Positions 8,206 through 14,092 of a stretch of 17,558 nucleotides of DNA are shown here, piece after piece. Numbering within the stretch: the stretch's first letter is position 1; each line of letters begins with the position of its first letter. This stretch comes from DASPKW01 sp038244055. GTDB taxonomy: Bacteria > Planctomycetota > Phycisphaerae > Tepidisphaerales > Tepidisphaeraceae. Both the position numbers and the translations under genes were made by a program. The notes under the pieces were generated by a model, which saw only the letters and a list, made by a program, of their open reading frames with translations, ran no database searches and was not told the DNA's origin. The DNA lies in contig JBBRTW010000101.1 of the NCBI GenBank assembly GCA_038244055.1, positions 1 to 17,558 on the forward strand, read 5' to 3'.

Positions 8206-8264
8206 CGATGGGATTCTCCTGAATAGCTGGAGCGCGAAATCAATCAGGAAAGCACCGCCCATCG
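8206..8264. terminator. Nested stem between convergent ygfZ and M16 genes
   Basis: CGATGGG (8206-8212) pairs with CCCATCG (8258-8264), and inside it TCCTGA (8217-8222) pairs with TCAGGA (8244-8249). It fills most of the 91-nt gap between two stop codons. It may end both transcripts, though there is no U-tract. Confidence 0.35.
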
Positions 8265-8285
8265 AATTCGCTATGCGCCAAATGC

Positions 8286-9521
8286 CTACCCCTTGGCGTT
8301 CCCATCCGGCCCGAGTGTGACAATCGTCATCGGATCGAACGGATATTTCTCCATGAGCCGCCGCATCGAATCGGTGGTGATGGACATCAGCGTTGCCATG
8401 TCCTGCTCGAGCGAGCGGTATTCCTTGTTGTAGATCCACTGCCCGCCCAGGCCGCGCATCCGGCCAAGGGGGGATTCGCCGGAGAGGATCAGGCTGGAGG
8501 CGATCTTGTTCTTGGCGCGCTCGACTTCATCTTCCTTGAGATCGGTCTTGACCTTTTCCAGCTCGGCCAGGGCAATGCCCAGCACCTGCTCGGTTTTTTC
8601 GGGGTCGTTGACCAGGGAGATGTAGAACGAGCCGCAGAGGTCGTGGGGGTAGAAGCCAAAATCGGCATCTTCGCACAGGGCGTTATCGACCAATGCCCAG
8701 TAGAAGCGCGAGCCATCCGAATCGCCCACCACATCCGCCAGCACGCGCGAGGCGAAGCGCTCTTCATCCTGGGCGCTGGGGCCGGGGGTCATGCCCATCG
8801 TATAGGCGCGATTGAGCTTGGCATCGGCCATGGTCATGCGCTGGGGCTTGTACATCGGGTTGGGCTGAATCCGCGGGGCCTGCACGCGCGGCCAGACACC
8901 CATGTATTTCTCCGCCAGGCGGACGATCTCATCGAAATCGAACTTGCCCGTGGCCACCATCACCAGGTTGCCCGGGCCGTAGCGTTTCTGGAAATAGTCG
9001 GCCATTTCATCGCGCTCCAGGCGGGTGATCGAATCGCTGGTGCCCAGGACGCTCATGGAGAGCGGATGGTTGCCGAAATGGGCTTCCATGACGCGCTCGT
9101 AGAGGCGGTGGCCTGGGTCGTCGAGGTACATGGCGATTTCCTCGAGGATGACTTTTTTCTCGGTGGTGAAATCCTCGACGCGAATGGCCGGGCGGAGCAG
9201 ATGCGAAAGATGCTCGATGGCCCGCTCGGTGAACTCGGGGAGGACATTGGCGTAGTAGGCGGTCATCTCCTGGCTGGTGAACGCGTTGTAGCGGGCGCCG
9301 ATCTCATCGAAGATCCGGTTGACATCCTCCCAGGTGTACTTGGACGAGCCCTTGAACATCATGTGCTCGAGAAAATGGGACACGCCATTGACCTTGGGCT
9401 CCTCATCGCGCGAGCCGGTCTTGACGAACAGGCCGACGGCGACGGAATGGGAATCCGGATTCTCCTCGGCCACGATGTCCAGGCCGTTGGGAAGCTGGCG
9501 GTAATGAAAAGTCAGGGGCAT
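8286..9521 (-). CDS. M16-family zinc metallopeptidase (processing-peptidase type)
   Basis: Predicted 411-aa peptidase. The inverted zinc motif HFLEH is at residues 49-53 (two His ligands and the catalytic Glu). The third ligand is a Glu of VILEEI near 127-128. These lie in the active N-terminal M16 domain, which opens with the typical LPNGLDIVAEE. A second, non-catalytic M16_C domain spans about 170-400. The one-chain, two-domain layout matches bacterial YmxG/processing-peptidase-like enzymes that degrade or trim short unfolded peptides. No signal peptide is seen. The start at 9521 (MPLTFHYRQLPNG) is preferred over an upstream in-frame ATG at 9611, because the extra 30 residues are Pro/Ser-rich and their DNA contains a short-repeat tract. 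There is no Shine-Dalgarno; TACAAT lies 7 nt before the ATG. Confidence 0.92.
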   Translation of the reverse strand: MPLTFHYRQLPNGLDIVAEENPDSHSVAVGLFVKTGSRDEEPKVNGVSHFLEHMMFKGSSKYTWEDVNRIFDEIGARYNAFTSQEMTAYYANVLPEFTERAIEHLSHLLRPAIRVEDFTTEKKVILEEIAMYLDDPGHRLYERVMEAHFGNHPLSMSVLGTSDSITRLERDEMADYFQKRYGPGNLVMVATGKFDFDEIVRLAEKYMGVWPRVQAPRIQPNPMYKPQRMTMADAKLNRAYTMGMTPGPSAQDEERFASRVLADVVGDSDGSRFYWALVDNALCEDADFGFYPHDLCGSFYISLVNDPEKTEQVLGIALAELEKVKTDLKEDEVERAKNKIASSLILSGESPLGRMRGLGGQWIYNKEYRSLEQDMATLMSITTDSMRRLMEKYPFDPMTIVTLGPDGNAKG

Positions 9522-9528
9522 ATGGGGG

Positions 9529-9557
9529 ATTGTATGCGGAGGAAGGGGGAAGGTGAA
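9529..9557 (-). promoter_or_regulatory. Candidate leaderless promoter of the M16 gene
   Basis: The minus strand shows TTCACC (9557-9552, 4/6), a 17-nt spacer and TACAAT (9534-9529, 5/6), then 7 nt to the ATG at 9521. The -35 hexamer falls at the edge of the 9-mer repeat tract described separately. Confidence 0.5.
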
Positions 9558-9583
9558 CCACGAAGGGCGTGAAGGGGATGAAG
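9557..9583 (+). repeat. Intergenic 9-mer tandem repeat, copy 1
   Basis: Three imperfect 9-nt units follow GAA: CCACGAAGG, GCGTGAAGG, GGATGAAGA. The same unit appears in inverse orientation at 13903-13934. It lies within the upstream region of the M16 gene. Confidence 0.6.
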
Positions 9584-9590
9584 AAAGGCA

Positions 9591-9618
9591 GACAACGAGA
9601 CAATGAGACAAATGAGAC
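9591..9618 (-). repeat. Inverted short arm of the octamer repeat
   Basis: The plus strand reads AACGAGAC, AATGAGAC, AATGAGAC, which are reverse complements of the GTCTCATT phase of the octamer tract 36-150 nt away. The two could pair as a long hairpin in the M16 upstream region. Confidence 0.6.
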
Positions 9619-9653
9619 TATGGGAAAATAGGAATTGGAGGCTTTGTGTTTTA

Positions 9654-9741
9654 TTCCATTGTCTGTTCGTCTGATCGTCTCATTGTCTGATTGTCTGATT
9701 GTCTCATTGTCTCATTGTCTCATTGTCTCATTGTCTCTCAT
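9654..9741 (+). repeat. Octamer tandem repeat (TCTCATTG)n
   Basis: About eleven 8-nt units in unbroken phase: TTCCATTG, TCTGTTCG, TCTGATCG, TCTCATTG, TCTGATTG twice, TCTCATTG four times, and a degenerate TCTCTCAT. It lies between efp and the M16 gene. There is no variable spacer, so it is not CRISPR. The central copies are identical, suggesting recent slippage expansion. Confidence 0.85.
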
Positions 9742-9751
9742 CACAACTCAA

Positions 9752-9783
9752 ACGGGTCGAGAGTCAAAAGACTCTCGACCCGT
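9752..9783 (-). terminator. Probable terminator of efp (perfect 14-bp hairpin)
   Basis: ACGGGTCGAGAGTC pairs perfectly with GACTCTCGACCCGT around an AAAA loop (TTTT on the efp strand). It starts 34 nt after the efp stop codon. On the minus strand the stem is followed by TTGAGTTGT, a weak U-tract. It is the strongest hairpin in the window outside the cassette array. Confidence 0.65.
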
Positions 9784-9817
9784 GTCCGGTGTCAGTCAAT
9801 GATGATGGGATGTCCAC

Positions 9818-10372
9818 TCAGGAACGGGACATGTACTGCTTGGTTTCGGTGCTGATGCGGATGGTTTCGCCAATTTCAATGAACGGCGGAACCCGCGTCG
9901 CCAGGCCGGTTTCCATGATGGCGTCTTTCATCTGGTTGGTGGCGGTCGCGCCCTTGATGCCGGGCTGGGTGTCTTTGACTTTCAGGTCCACGGTCTTGGG
10001 CAGATCGTAGGTGACGAGCTTGCCTTCGTGGTACATGGCGGTGAGCTGGGTGTTGGGCTTGAGCAGGAGGATGTCATCGCCGAAAACGTCCTTGGCGATG
10101 GTCTCCTGCTCGTAGGTTTCCAGGTCCATCAGGATGTGCCCTTCGTTGTCGGAATAGAGGTATTCGACGTTGCGGTTGTCGAGGGTGGTGATTTCGATGT
10201 CATCGGTAGCGCCGACGCGCTTGTCCATGATCGTGCCCTTGGAGACATCGCGGAGCTTGAACTGCACCTTGGCGCGGAGATTGCCGGGGGTGTTGTGATC
10301 GGCGTTGGTGACGACGAAAAGCTTTCCATCAATGATAACCGCCGTACCGCGGCGGATTTCGCTGGCTCGCAT
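9818..10372 (-). CDS. efp: Elongation factor P, variant with Asn at the modified-lysine position
   Basis: Predicted 184-aa EF-P, which binds the ribosomal E site and relieves stalling at polyproline. Length and all three beta-barrel domains match the family: KOW-like domain 1 (MRASEIRRGTAVIIDGKLF), the OB domain 2 (VEYLYSDNEGHILMDLETYEQETI, about 69-92) and domain 3 (PGIKGATATN...PPFIEIGETIRI). The tip loop reads HNTPGNLRAKVQFKLRD. Aligned with E. coli PGKGQAFARVKLR, the modified Lys34 is replaced by Asn31, and the position two residues before the glycine-following site is not Arg. Neither the lysylation nor the rhamnosylation residue is evident. GAGG lies 7 nt before the ATG. A hairpin follows the stop codon. 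It is read as a monocistronic gene. Confidence 0.95.
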   Translation of the reverse strand: MRASEIRRGTAVIIDGKLFVVTNADHNTPGNLRAKVQFKLRDVSKGTIMDKRVGATDDIEITTLDNRNVEYLYSDNEGHILMDLETYEQETIAKDVFGDDILLLKPNTQLTAMYHEGKLVTYDLPKTVDLKVKDTQPGIKGATATNQMKDAIMETGLATRVPPFIEIGETIRISTETKQYMSRS

Positions 10373-10582
10373 TGCAAAACCTCGTATGGGATGGCCGGGG
10401 GATTTTATGGTCCTGATTCCGGCGAAAGGAGGAGAAATGTAACCGGACGCGGGCCGGGGGTCAAATGAGGGAATTGGAGGGGAAGGCGGCGAAGCGGGCT
10501 GATGCGATAGGAATGGCGATGGGGCTAAGGGGGAGCAGGTGAAACTTTACCGCTAAGGGTCGGCGACATTCGAAGCGTAAAA
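10373..10582. other. Intergenic stretch upstream of efp, no gene seen
   Basis: This is part of a 429-nt gap. The efp ribosome site GAGG is at its left edge, and an A-rich CATAAAAT on the minus strand about 36 nt before the efp ATG could be a -10, but no matching -35 is visible. I see no convincing reading frame in either strand. Confidence 0.5.
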
Positions 10583-10726
10583 TCATGCTGCCGGTTCGAT
10601 TGCACCCACAAGAATCCGCCCGTCCCGCCCGGCGACGCGCGATATGCCTATGCCGTCCGGACGAAGTTCCCGGATGATGTTGGTCATATGGCACCGCCAT
10701 GTTCCGATGAGTTGATCGCGCGTCAT
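10583..10726 (-). pseudogene. 47-codon ORF, possible remnant of a lipocalin-like protein
   Basis: The frame translates to 47 residues beginning MTRDQLIGTWRC and continuing IIRELRPDGIGISRV. The 'LIGTW...ELRPDG' pattern recalls the first strands of small lipocalin-like proteins that run to 100 aa or more. Here the frame stops after 47 codons (TGA), with no continuing homologous-looking text in the other two frames, so it may be a truncated relic or a genuine very small gene. A GGAG lies 13 nt upstream of the ATG, further than is usual. It is on the same strand as, and 75 nt beyond, the RHH-fusion gene stop. Low confidence. Confidence 0.3.
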
Positions 10727-10801
10727 TTTGTAACCGGTTCTCCCAGTCAGCGGTTGGCCCCCATCGCCTTCCCCTTGCTGCGAAAACCAATGTCGATGAA
10801 T

Positions 10802-11368
10802 TCAGGCGCTCGCCTTGATCATCCTTTCGATCAAATCATGGATTGAAACCCTTTCTTTGCGCGCCCGTTCTCTGAGCAATTCAACCGTTTCTTCAGGAAG
10901 CGAAACCGTCATTTGCCTGCGATTGGTTTTCTTCTCGCTTCGCTTGAAGTGAATGCTATGAAGCCTCTCGTCGCTGAAGGCGGCGCTGGCGCCGGATGAC
11001 AGAACGAGATGTTTCATCTCTCCTTGAACGGTCGAATGAACATCGATGCCAGCCGATTCGGCGAATGTGCGAAACTCCCGCTCAGTCGTCTCGCACGTCG
11101 GCTCCCAATCCGAAGGCCGCAGCGATGAAGGAATGTCTAATTTCGGACCCTGAAAGTGCATGGCGATACTGACCAACCTTGAGTCCTTCGAAGCGGGAAC
11201 AGGCTTGAAAGCGAATTCCATCGCTCCATATTGCAAAAGATAAACCGGCCTTCGTTGAACGGATCGATCCTCGGGCTCGCCGAGAAAGCCGATGACCTGC
11301 TCCGGCCGAAGTCCGAGTTGCACTTTGCCCAGATGTCCGGCCATCAAAAAGTCACGCATGGATGCCAT
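10802..11368 (-). CDS. Unknown domain fused to a C-terminal ribbon-helix-helix DNA-binding segment
   Basis: Predicted 188-aa soluble protein. Residues about 1-145 form a compact domain with a repeated small-domain pattern (VQLGLRPEQVIGFLGEPED...YLLQYGAMEFAF...LVSIAMHF) seen in uncharacterised bacterial proteins; I cannot name its function. Residues about 150-188 (RRQMTVSLPEETVELLRERARKERVSIHDLIERMIKA) have the beta-strand/helix/helix pattern of ribbon-helix-helix repressors, which dimerise and bind operators. The fusion suggests a regulator whose N-terminal part senses or binds a partner. It starts 6 nt after the 131-aa gene stop, so it is probably co-transcribed with it. An internal Met4 is an alternative start. 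Confidence 0.72.
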   Translation of the reverse strand: MASMRDFLMAGHLGKVQLGLRPEQVIGFLGEPEDRSVQRRPVYLLQYGAMEFAFKPVPASKDSRLVSIAMHFQGPKLDIPSSLRPSDWEPTCETTEREFRTFAESAGIDVHSTVQGEMKHLVLSSGASAAFSDERLHSIHFKRSEKKTNRRQMTVSLPEETVELLRERARKERVSIHDLIERMIKASA

Positions 11369-11374
11369 AGCCTG

Positions 11375-11770
11375 TTACTCCGCTCGATACGCCAAAAGCG
11401 CCTTCTTCAGGAATGATAGCTCCGCCTTACGGCCGTTGGCGAGTTCGGCGAGTTCGCCATCATACCCTTCCAGAAAACCGATTGCCCGTTCAATCGCGTT
11501 ACACCATTGAATTCTGACGTTCGGGTGCGCCAGACACTGCTGGCGCACGATTCTCTCGGCCGCATCGACGTCTTGCGGCGATGCGGAGGCGAAACAGCTC
11601 TTGAAGACGATCAATCCCGGTCGATGTCCTGGCCGAACCGCCAACTCGACCTGTTCGACATGGAGATGAAACCCCTTGACGACCCAATCGTCCGAGATCA
11701 CCGATGGCCGGCACAGCATGAACTCCTCTCGGTTGTAGCTTCCAAGCCGCTTTAGAACCACCGCGCGCAT
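11375..11770 (-). CDS. Hypothetical 131-aa protein, translationally coupled to the FG-GAP gene
   Basis: Unknown function. The protein (MRAVVLKRLGSYNREEFMLCRP...) is soluble, mixed alpha/beta, with a helical Leu/Ala-rich C-terminus (ELAELANGRKAELSFLKKALLAYRAE) and no signal peptide, membrane helix or recognised catalytic motif. The start at 11770 is chosen because GAGG lies 5 nt upstream and its ATG shares one base with the TGA of the FG-GAP gene (TGATG), the classic coupling arrangement. The frame is open 24 codons further upstream, within the FG-GAP 3' end. The RHH-fusion gene follows after 6 nt. The close packing points to a joint function with that gene. Confidence 0.68.
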   Translation of the reverse strand: MRAVVLKRLGSYNREEFMLCRPSVISDDWVVKGFHLHVEQVELAVRPGHRPGLIVFKSCFASASPQDVDAAERIVRQQCLAHPNVRIQWCNAIERAIGFLEGYDGELAELANGRKAELSFLKKALLAYRAE

Positions 11771-12963
11771 CACTTCCTCAAATTCTCCAGAAAATCCACA
11801 TGAATCTTCCCCCCGGCCCCATTCCACGCTTCCGCACCCCACGGCTTGGAGACGATATCGATATCCCCATCCCCATCCACATCCCCCACCTGCAACTCAT
11901 GCCCGCCGAGCTTGGTGTCGAGAATGATCTTCTCCTCGAATTTGCCGCCGCCCAGGTTCAGCCACATCACCCAGCGCGGGTTTTTCCGCCCGGCCGGCAG
12001 AAGCTCTTCCTGCTCGTTGCTGACGATATCCAGCTTCCCATCTCCATTGAAATCCGCGATGCCCAGCGCGTGCAGCGAGCCATATTTGAAACTCTGCGGA
12101 AGCTCCTGCTTGATCCAGGTTTCGCCCTTGTCGGCCGAGCGCAGGATGACCATTTTCGAATCCGTGATATCCGCATCGCACATGACGATGGCGGTCTTGC
12201 CATTGCCATCGATATCGCAGATGGCCGAGCGGACGCAGACGCCGAACGGGCCGGTGCGACCCATGGGGATGTTCTTATGCGCGATCCACTCCAGCCCCTT
12301 GCCGTCCTTATTTTCAAACCAGGTATCGCCGCGCACGATGTCCACCTTTCCATCGCCATTGATATCCGCAACCCCGGCCGGGGCGATCGCGCCGTGAATC
12401 CCCGGGCCGATCTCATGCCGCTCCCAGGGCTGTTTCGGGTCCGCCGGAATCTTGAACCAGCACAGCGCGTTCAGCGGCTTGCGGGCATCGCTCATCATAA
12501 CGATGTCTTTCTTCCCATCGCCATCGATGTCGGCCGCCACGATGTCGTGCGCCCCGCCGGCATTTTTGGCGAACTCAAAGCGCTCCCATTTGCCTTCGCG
12601 CGGGTTGCCGGGATTGCGAAACCAGACCCCGCTGCAGACCAGATCCACCCACCCATCCCCATCGATATCGATGGCCGCGATGCCCACATCGGATTGGTAG
12701 CCGACGCCGACATCGTGCCGCACCCATTTGTCGGCCGACTGATACTCGTACCAGTAAAGCCGATCCGGCGCGGGCTGGCGGCCGCCGCAGACGAAATCGA
12801 GATGCCCATCCTTATCGATATCCACCAGCGCGGTCAGCCCGTAATCCCCCTGGCCCCGCGCGTTTTGCGGGAGGGTCTGGTCGATGAAATGGTGCTTGAA
12901 ACGAGCCTCCTGGGCCGGGGCGGAAACGGCGAGGAGGAGCAGAAGAGAAATGTAGCGCGGCAT
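11770..12963 (-). CDS. Exported FG-GAP/VCBS repeat beta-propeller protein
   Basis: Predicted 397-aa exported protein. Residues 1-17 (MPRYISLLLLLAVSAPA) are a signal peptide. The body holds seven calcium-binding FG-GAP loops: DIDKDGHLD, DIDGDGWVD, DIDGDGKKD, DINGDGKVD, DIDGNGKTA, DFNGDGKLD and DVDGDGDID, spaced about 40-60 residues apart. This fits a seven-bladed propeller resembling integrin-alpha N-terminal domains. The fifth loop lacks the final Asp (GKTAIV). Repeats of the GxWFxN type between loops are also typical. There is no catalytic motif; ligand binding or surface adhesion is inferred. The start at 12963 is preferred to an upstream ATG at 12999 because it opens the signal peptide, and TATACT lies 7 nt before it. 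It heads the three-gene unit. Confidence 0.88.
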   Translation of the reverse strand: MPRYISLLLLLAVSAPAQEARFKHHFIDQTLPQNARGQGDYGLTALVDIDKDGHLDFVCGGRQPAPDRLYWYEYQSADKWVRHDVGVGYQSDVGIAAIDIDGDGWVDLVCSGVWFRNPGNPREGKWERFEFAKNAGGAHDIVAADIDGDGKKDIVMMSDARKPLNALCWFKIPADPKQPWERHEIGPGIHGAIAPAGVADINGDGKVDIVRGDTWFENKDGKGLEWIAHKNIPMGRTGPFGVCVRSAICDIDGNGKTAIVMCDADITDSKMVILRSADKGETWIKQELPQSFKYGSLHALGIADFNGDGKLDIVSNEQEELLPAGRKNPRWVMWLNLGGGKFEEKIILDTKLGGHELQVGDVDGDGDIDIVSKPWGAEAWNGAGGKIHVDFLENLRK

Positions 12964-12970
12964 GAGCGGC

Positions 12971-12999
12971 AGTATAACGTGCGAGCAATGCCAGCGCAA
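12971..12999 (-). promoter_or_regulatory. Candidate leaderless promoter of the FG-GAP gene unit
   Basis: The minus strand shows TTGCGC (12999-12994), a 17-nt spacer and TATACT (12976-12971, 5/6), then 7 nt to the ATG at 12963. No Shine-Dalgarno precedes the start. If real, it drives the FG-GAP, 131-aa and RHH-fusion genes. Confidence 0.5.
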
Positions 13000-13151
13000 G
13001 CAACAAGAGGGTTCATCGGCAACAGGTTGGCGTCGATCTTTCGAAACGTCAGCAGCGCTTCGCCTGCCCGTCGGCCGTGTTCGAAGCGGCCGTCAATCGA
13101 TTCGCGGCGGCGGCCCCACCACTTTCATCCCATTGTCCGCGAATGCCCTGG

Positions 13152-13349
13152 CTACTCCAGTTGCAACAATGGGTACACACTTCCCAGAATAAGGCCCAGG
13201 CCGATCAGGATGCATATCACGCCGATGACCCGGGCGGACGTTCCCGTGATTCGCTTCGAGTTGGTGAACGGAATCCCTTCGGCCATGAATCCCTTCATTC
13301 CCAGAAGGATCGCGCTGATGCCGATGGCGATGCCGATGATCAGGCCCAT
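13152..13349 (-). CDS. Small two-helix inner-membrane protein
   Basis: Predicted 65-aa protein made almost entirely of two hydrophobic helices, residues about 1-21 (MGLIIGIAIGISAILLGMKGF) and about 41-61 (RVIGVICILIGLGLILGSVY). They are joined by a polar, positively charged loop, GIPFTNSKRITGTSAR. Small proteins of this hairpin type recur in planctomycetes, but their function is unknown. GGAG lies 8 nt before the ATG, which supports a real gene despite its size. It lies 53 nt downstream of the antitoxin-like gene on the same strand. It does not resemble the RelE/ParE toxin usually expected there; a membrane-acting toxin cannot be excluded but nothing shows it. Confidence 0.68.
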   Translation of the reverse strand: MGLIIGIAIGISAILLGMKGFMAEGIPFTNSKRITGTSARVIGVICILIGLGLILGSVYPLLQLE

Positions 13350-13402
13350 TCTTCATGCTCCATCTTCGTCGCGGACGCACTCTTGGAACACGATCGGCCG
13401 AC

Positions 13403-13627
13403 TCATCGCGGCCTTCTCACGTAAGATTCGATCTGGTCCCAGGACAGCAGGTTCTCAGGTTCATTATCAAGCGCTGCCGCGCGCTGATCGAGCAGATTCC
13501 TGATGTCATCGCTCAGCGCTCCATCCTGCGCCGCCGCGGGCAGCCCGTCCCAAACCTCTTCGATCAGGCGGAGGCGCTGCTCGACGGGCCAGTGGCTGAT
13601 CTCATCTAAAATTGCGTCTTGATCCAT
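13403..13627 (-). CDS. Addiction-module antitoxin-like protein (Unstab_antitox/TIGR02574 type), no toxin partner
   Basis: Predicted 74-aa acidic protein. It shows the family layout: an N-terminal helix pair (ILDEISHWPVEQRLRLIEEVWDGL), then SDDIRNLLDQRAAALDNEPENLLSWDQIESYV. Such proteins are usually short-lived antitoxins encoded just upstream of a RelE/ParE toxin, whose first codons often overlap. Here the next gene downstream is a 65-aa membrane protein and no RelE/ParE-like frame is found within 400 nt on either side, so it is an orphan or has been separated from its toxin. GAGG lies 8 nt before the ATG. Such orphans are frequent in planctomycete-like genomes and their role is uncertain. 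Confidence 0.75.
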   Translation of the reverse strand: MDQDAILDEISHWPVEQRLRLIEEVWDGLPAAAQDGALSDDIRNLLDQRAAALDNEPENLLSWDQIESYVRRPR

Positions 13628-14092
13628 TTGAGCCGCCTCGGTGGTGGATGAAACTCAACTGTGCAATGTGACTTTATCGCGGTATTGGCGGGCGTCCAGC
13701 ATTCTCGTCCCGCCTCCGCCTTCCGCCCAGCATGATATAGCACGTCGCGCCGACATCCCAATGGATATTCGGTATGATAAGACCAATGAAATTGCGCGTC
13801 ACCGATAGACGGTGAAGTTGTTCAATTGCCCTCTCCCATCAACGCCCGGAGGGACCGATAAGTTGTCGTGGTTCTGGTGCCAGCGACTGCGGCCACATTT
13901 CTTTTTTCGTGTTCTTCGCGCCTTTCGTGGTTCAAGGCATTTGGCCCTTCCCCCCCGAACCGTTACGATCCCCCTAACCGCCCGCGCCGCCTTGCCGATA
14001 GGTAGGACATGCCCCGGCCGCTTCACGGTCTGGATCTTTGATGTTCCGTCCTCCCGGCCGGGCAATTCTTAGTTGTTTCAGGAGCTATCGCT
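13628..14092. promoter_or_regulatory. Intergenic region with a plus-strand promoter candidate, no gene seen
   Basis: 465 nt between the divergent antitoxin-like gene and rfbA. CCGACA (13750-13755), a 17-nt spacer and TATGAT (13773-13778, 5/6) form a plausible plus-strand promoter that would give rfbA an untranslated leader of about 310 nt. A 6-bp hairpin, TCACCG/CGGTGA (13799-13815), would be near the RNA 5' end. A 9-mer repeat tract lies at 13903-13934. GGAG at 14081-14084 is the rfbA ribosome site. Open frames of up to 88 codons in this stretch have no protein-like composition. Confidence 0.45.
13903..13934 (-). repeat. Intergenic 9-mer tandem repeat, copy 2
   Basis: On the minus strand the text reads GAA followed by CCACGAAAG, GCGCGAAGA and ACACGAAAA. 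It matches copy 1 at 9557-9583 (GAACCACGAAGGGCG...), 4.3 kb away and in inverse orientation. The shared core GAACCACGAA is exact. Confidence 0.6.

Noticed and set aside
9654..9741. Octamer tract considered as a CRISPR array
   Set aside because: Contiguous 8-nt units with no spacers and no cas genes.
10461..10790. 109-codon minus-strand frame upstream of efp
   Set aside because: Arg/His/Ser-rich, no ribosome site, no protein-like pattern; it overlaps a more plausible 47-codon frame.
11800..13503. 567-codon open frame on the plus strand opposite the FG-GAP gene
   Set aside because: Its regular I-D-I repeats are the reverse complement of the D-x-D-G-D-G loops; it crosses three minus-strand genes and has no family features.
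13799..14065. 88-codon frame upstream of rfbA on the minus strand
   Set aside because: Arg/Lys/Gly-rich text without features; it includes the 9-mer repeat tract.
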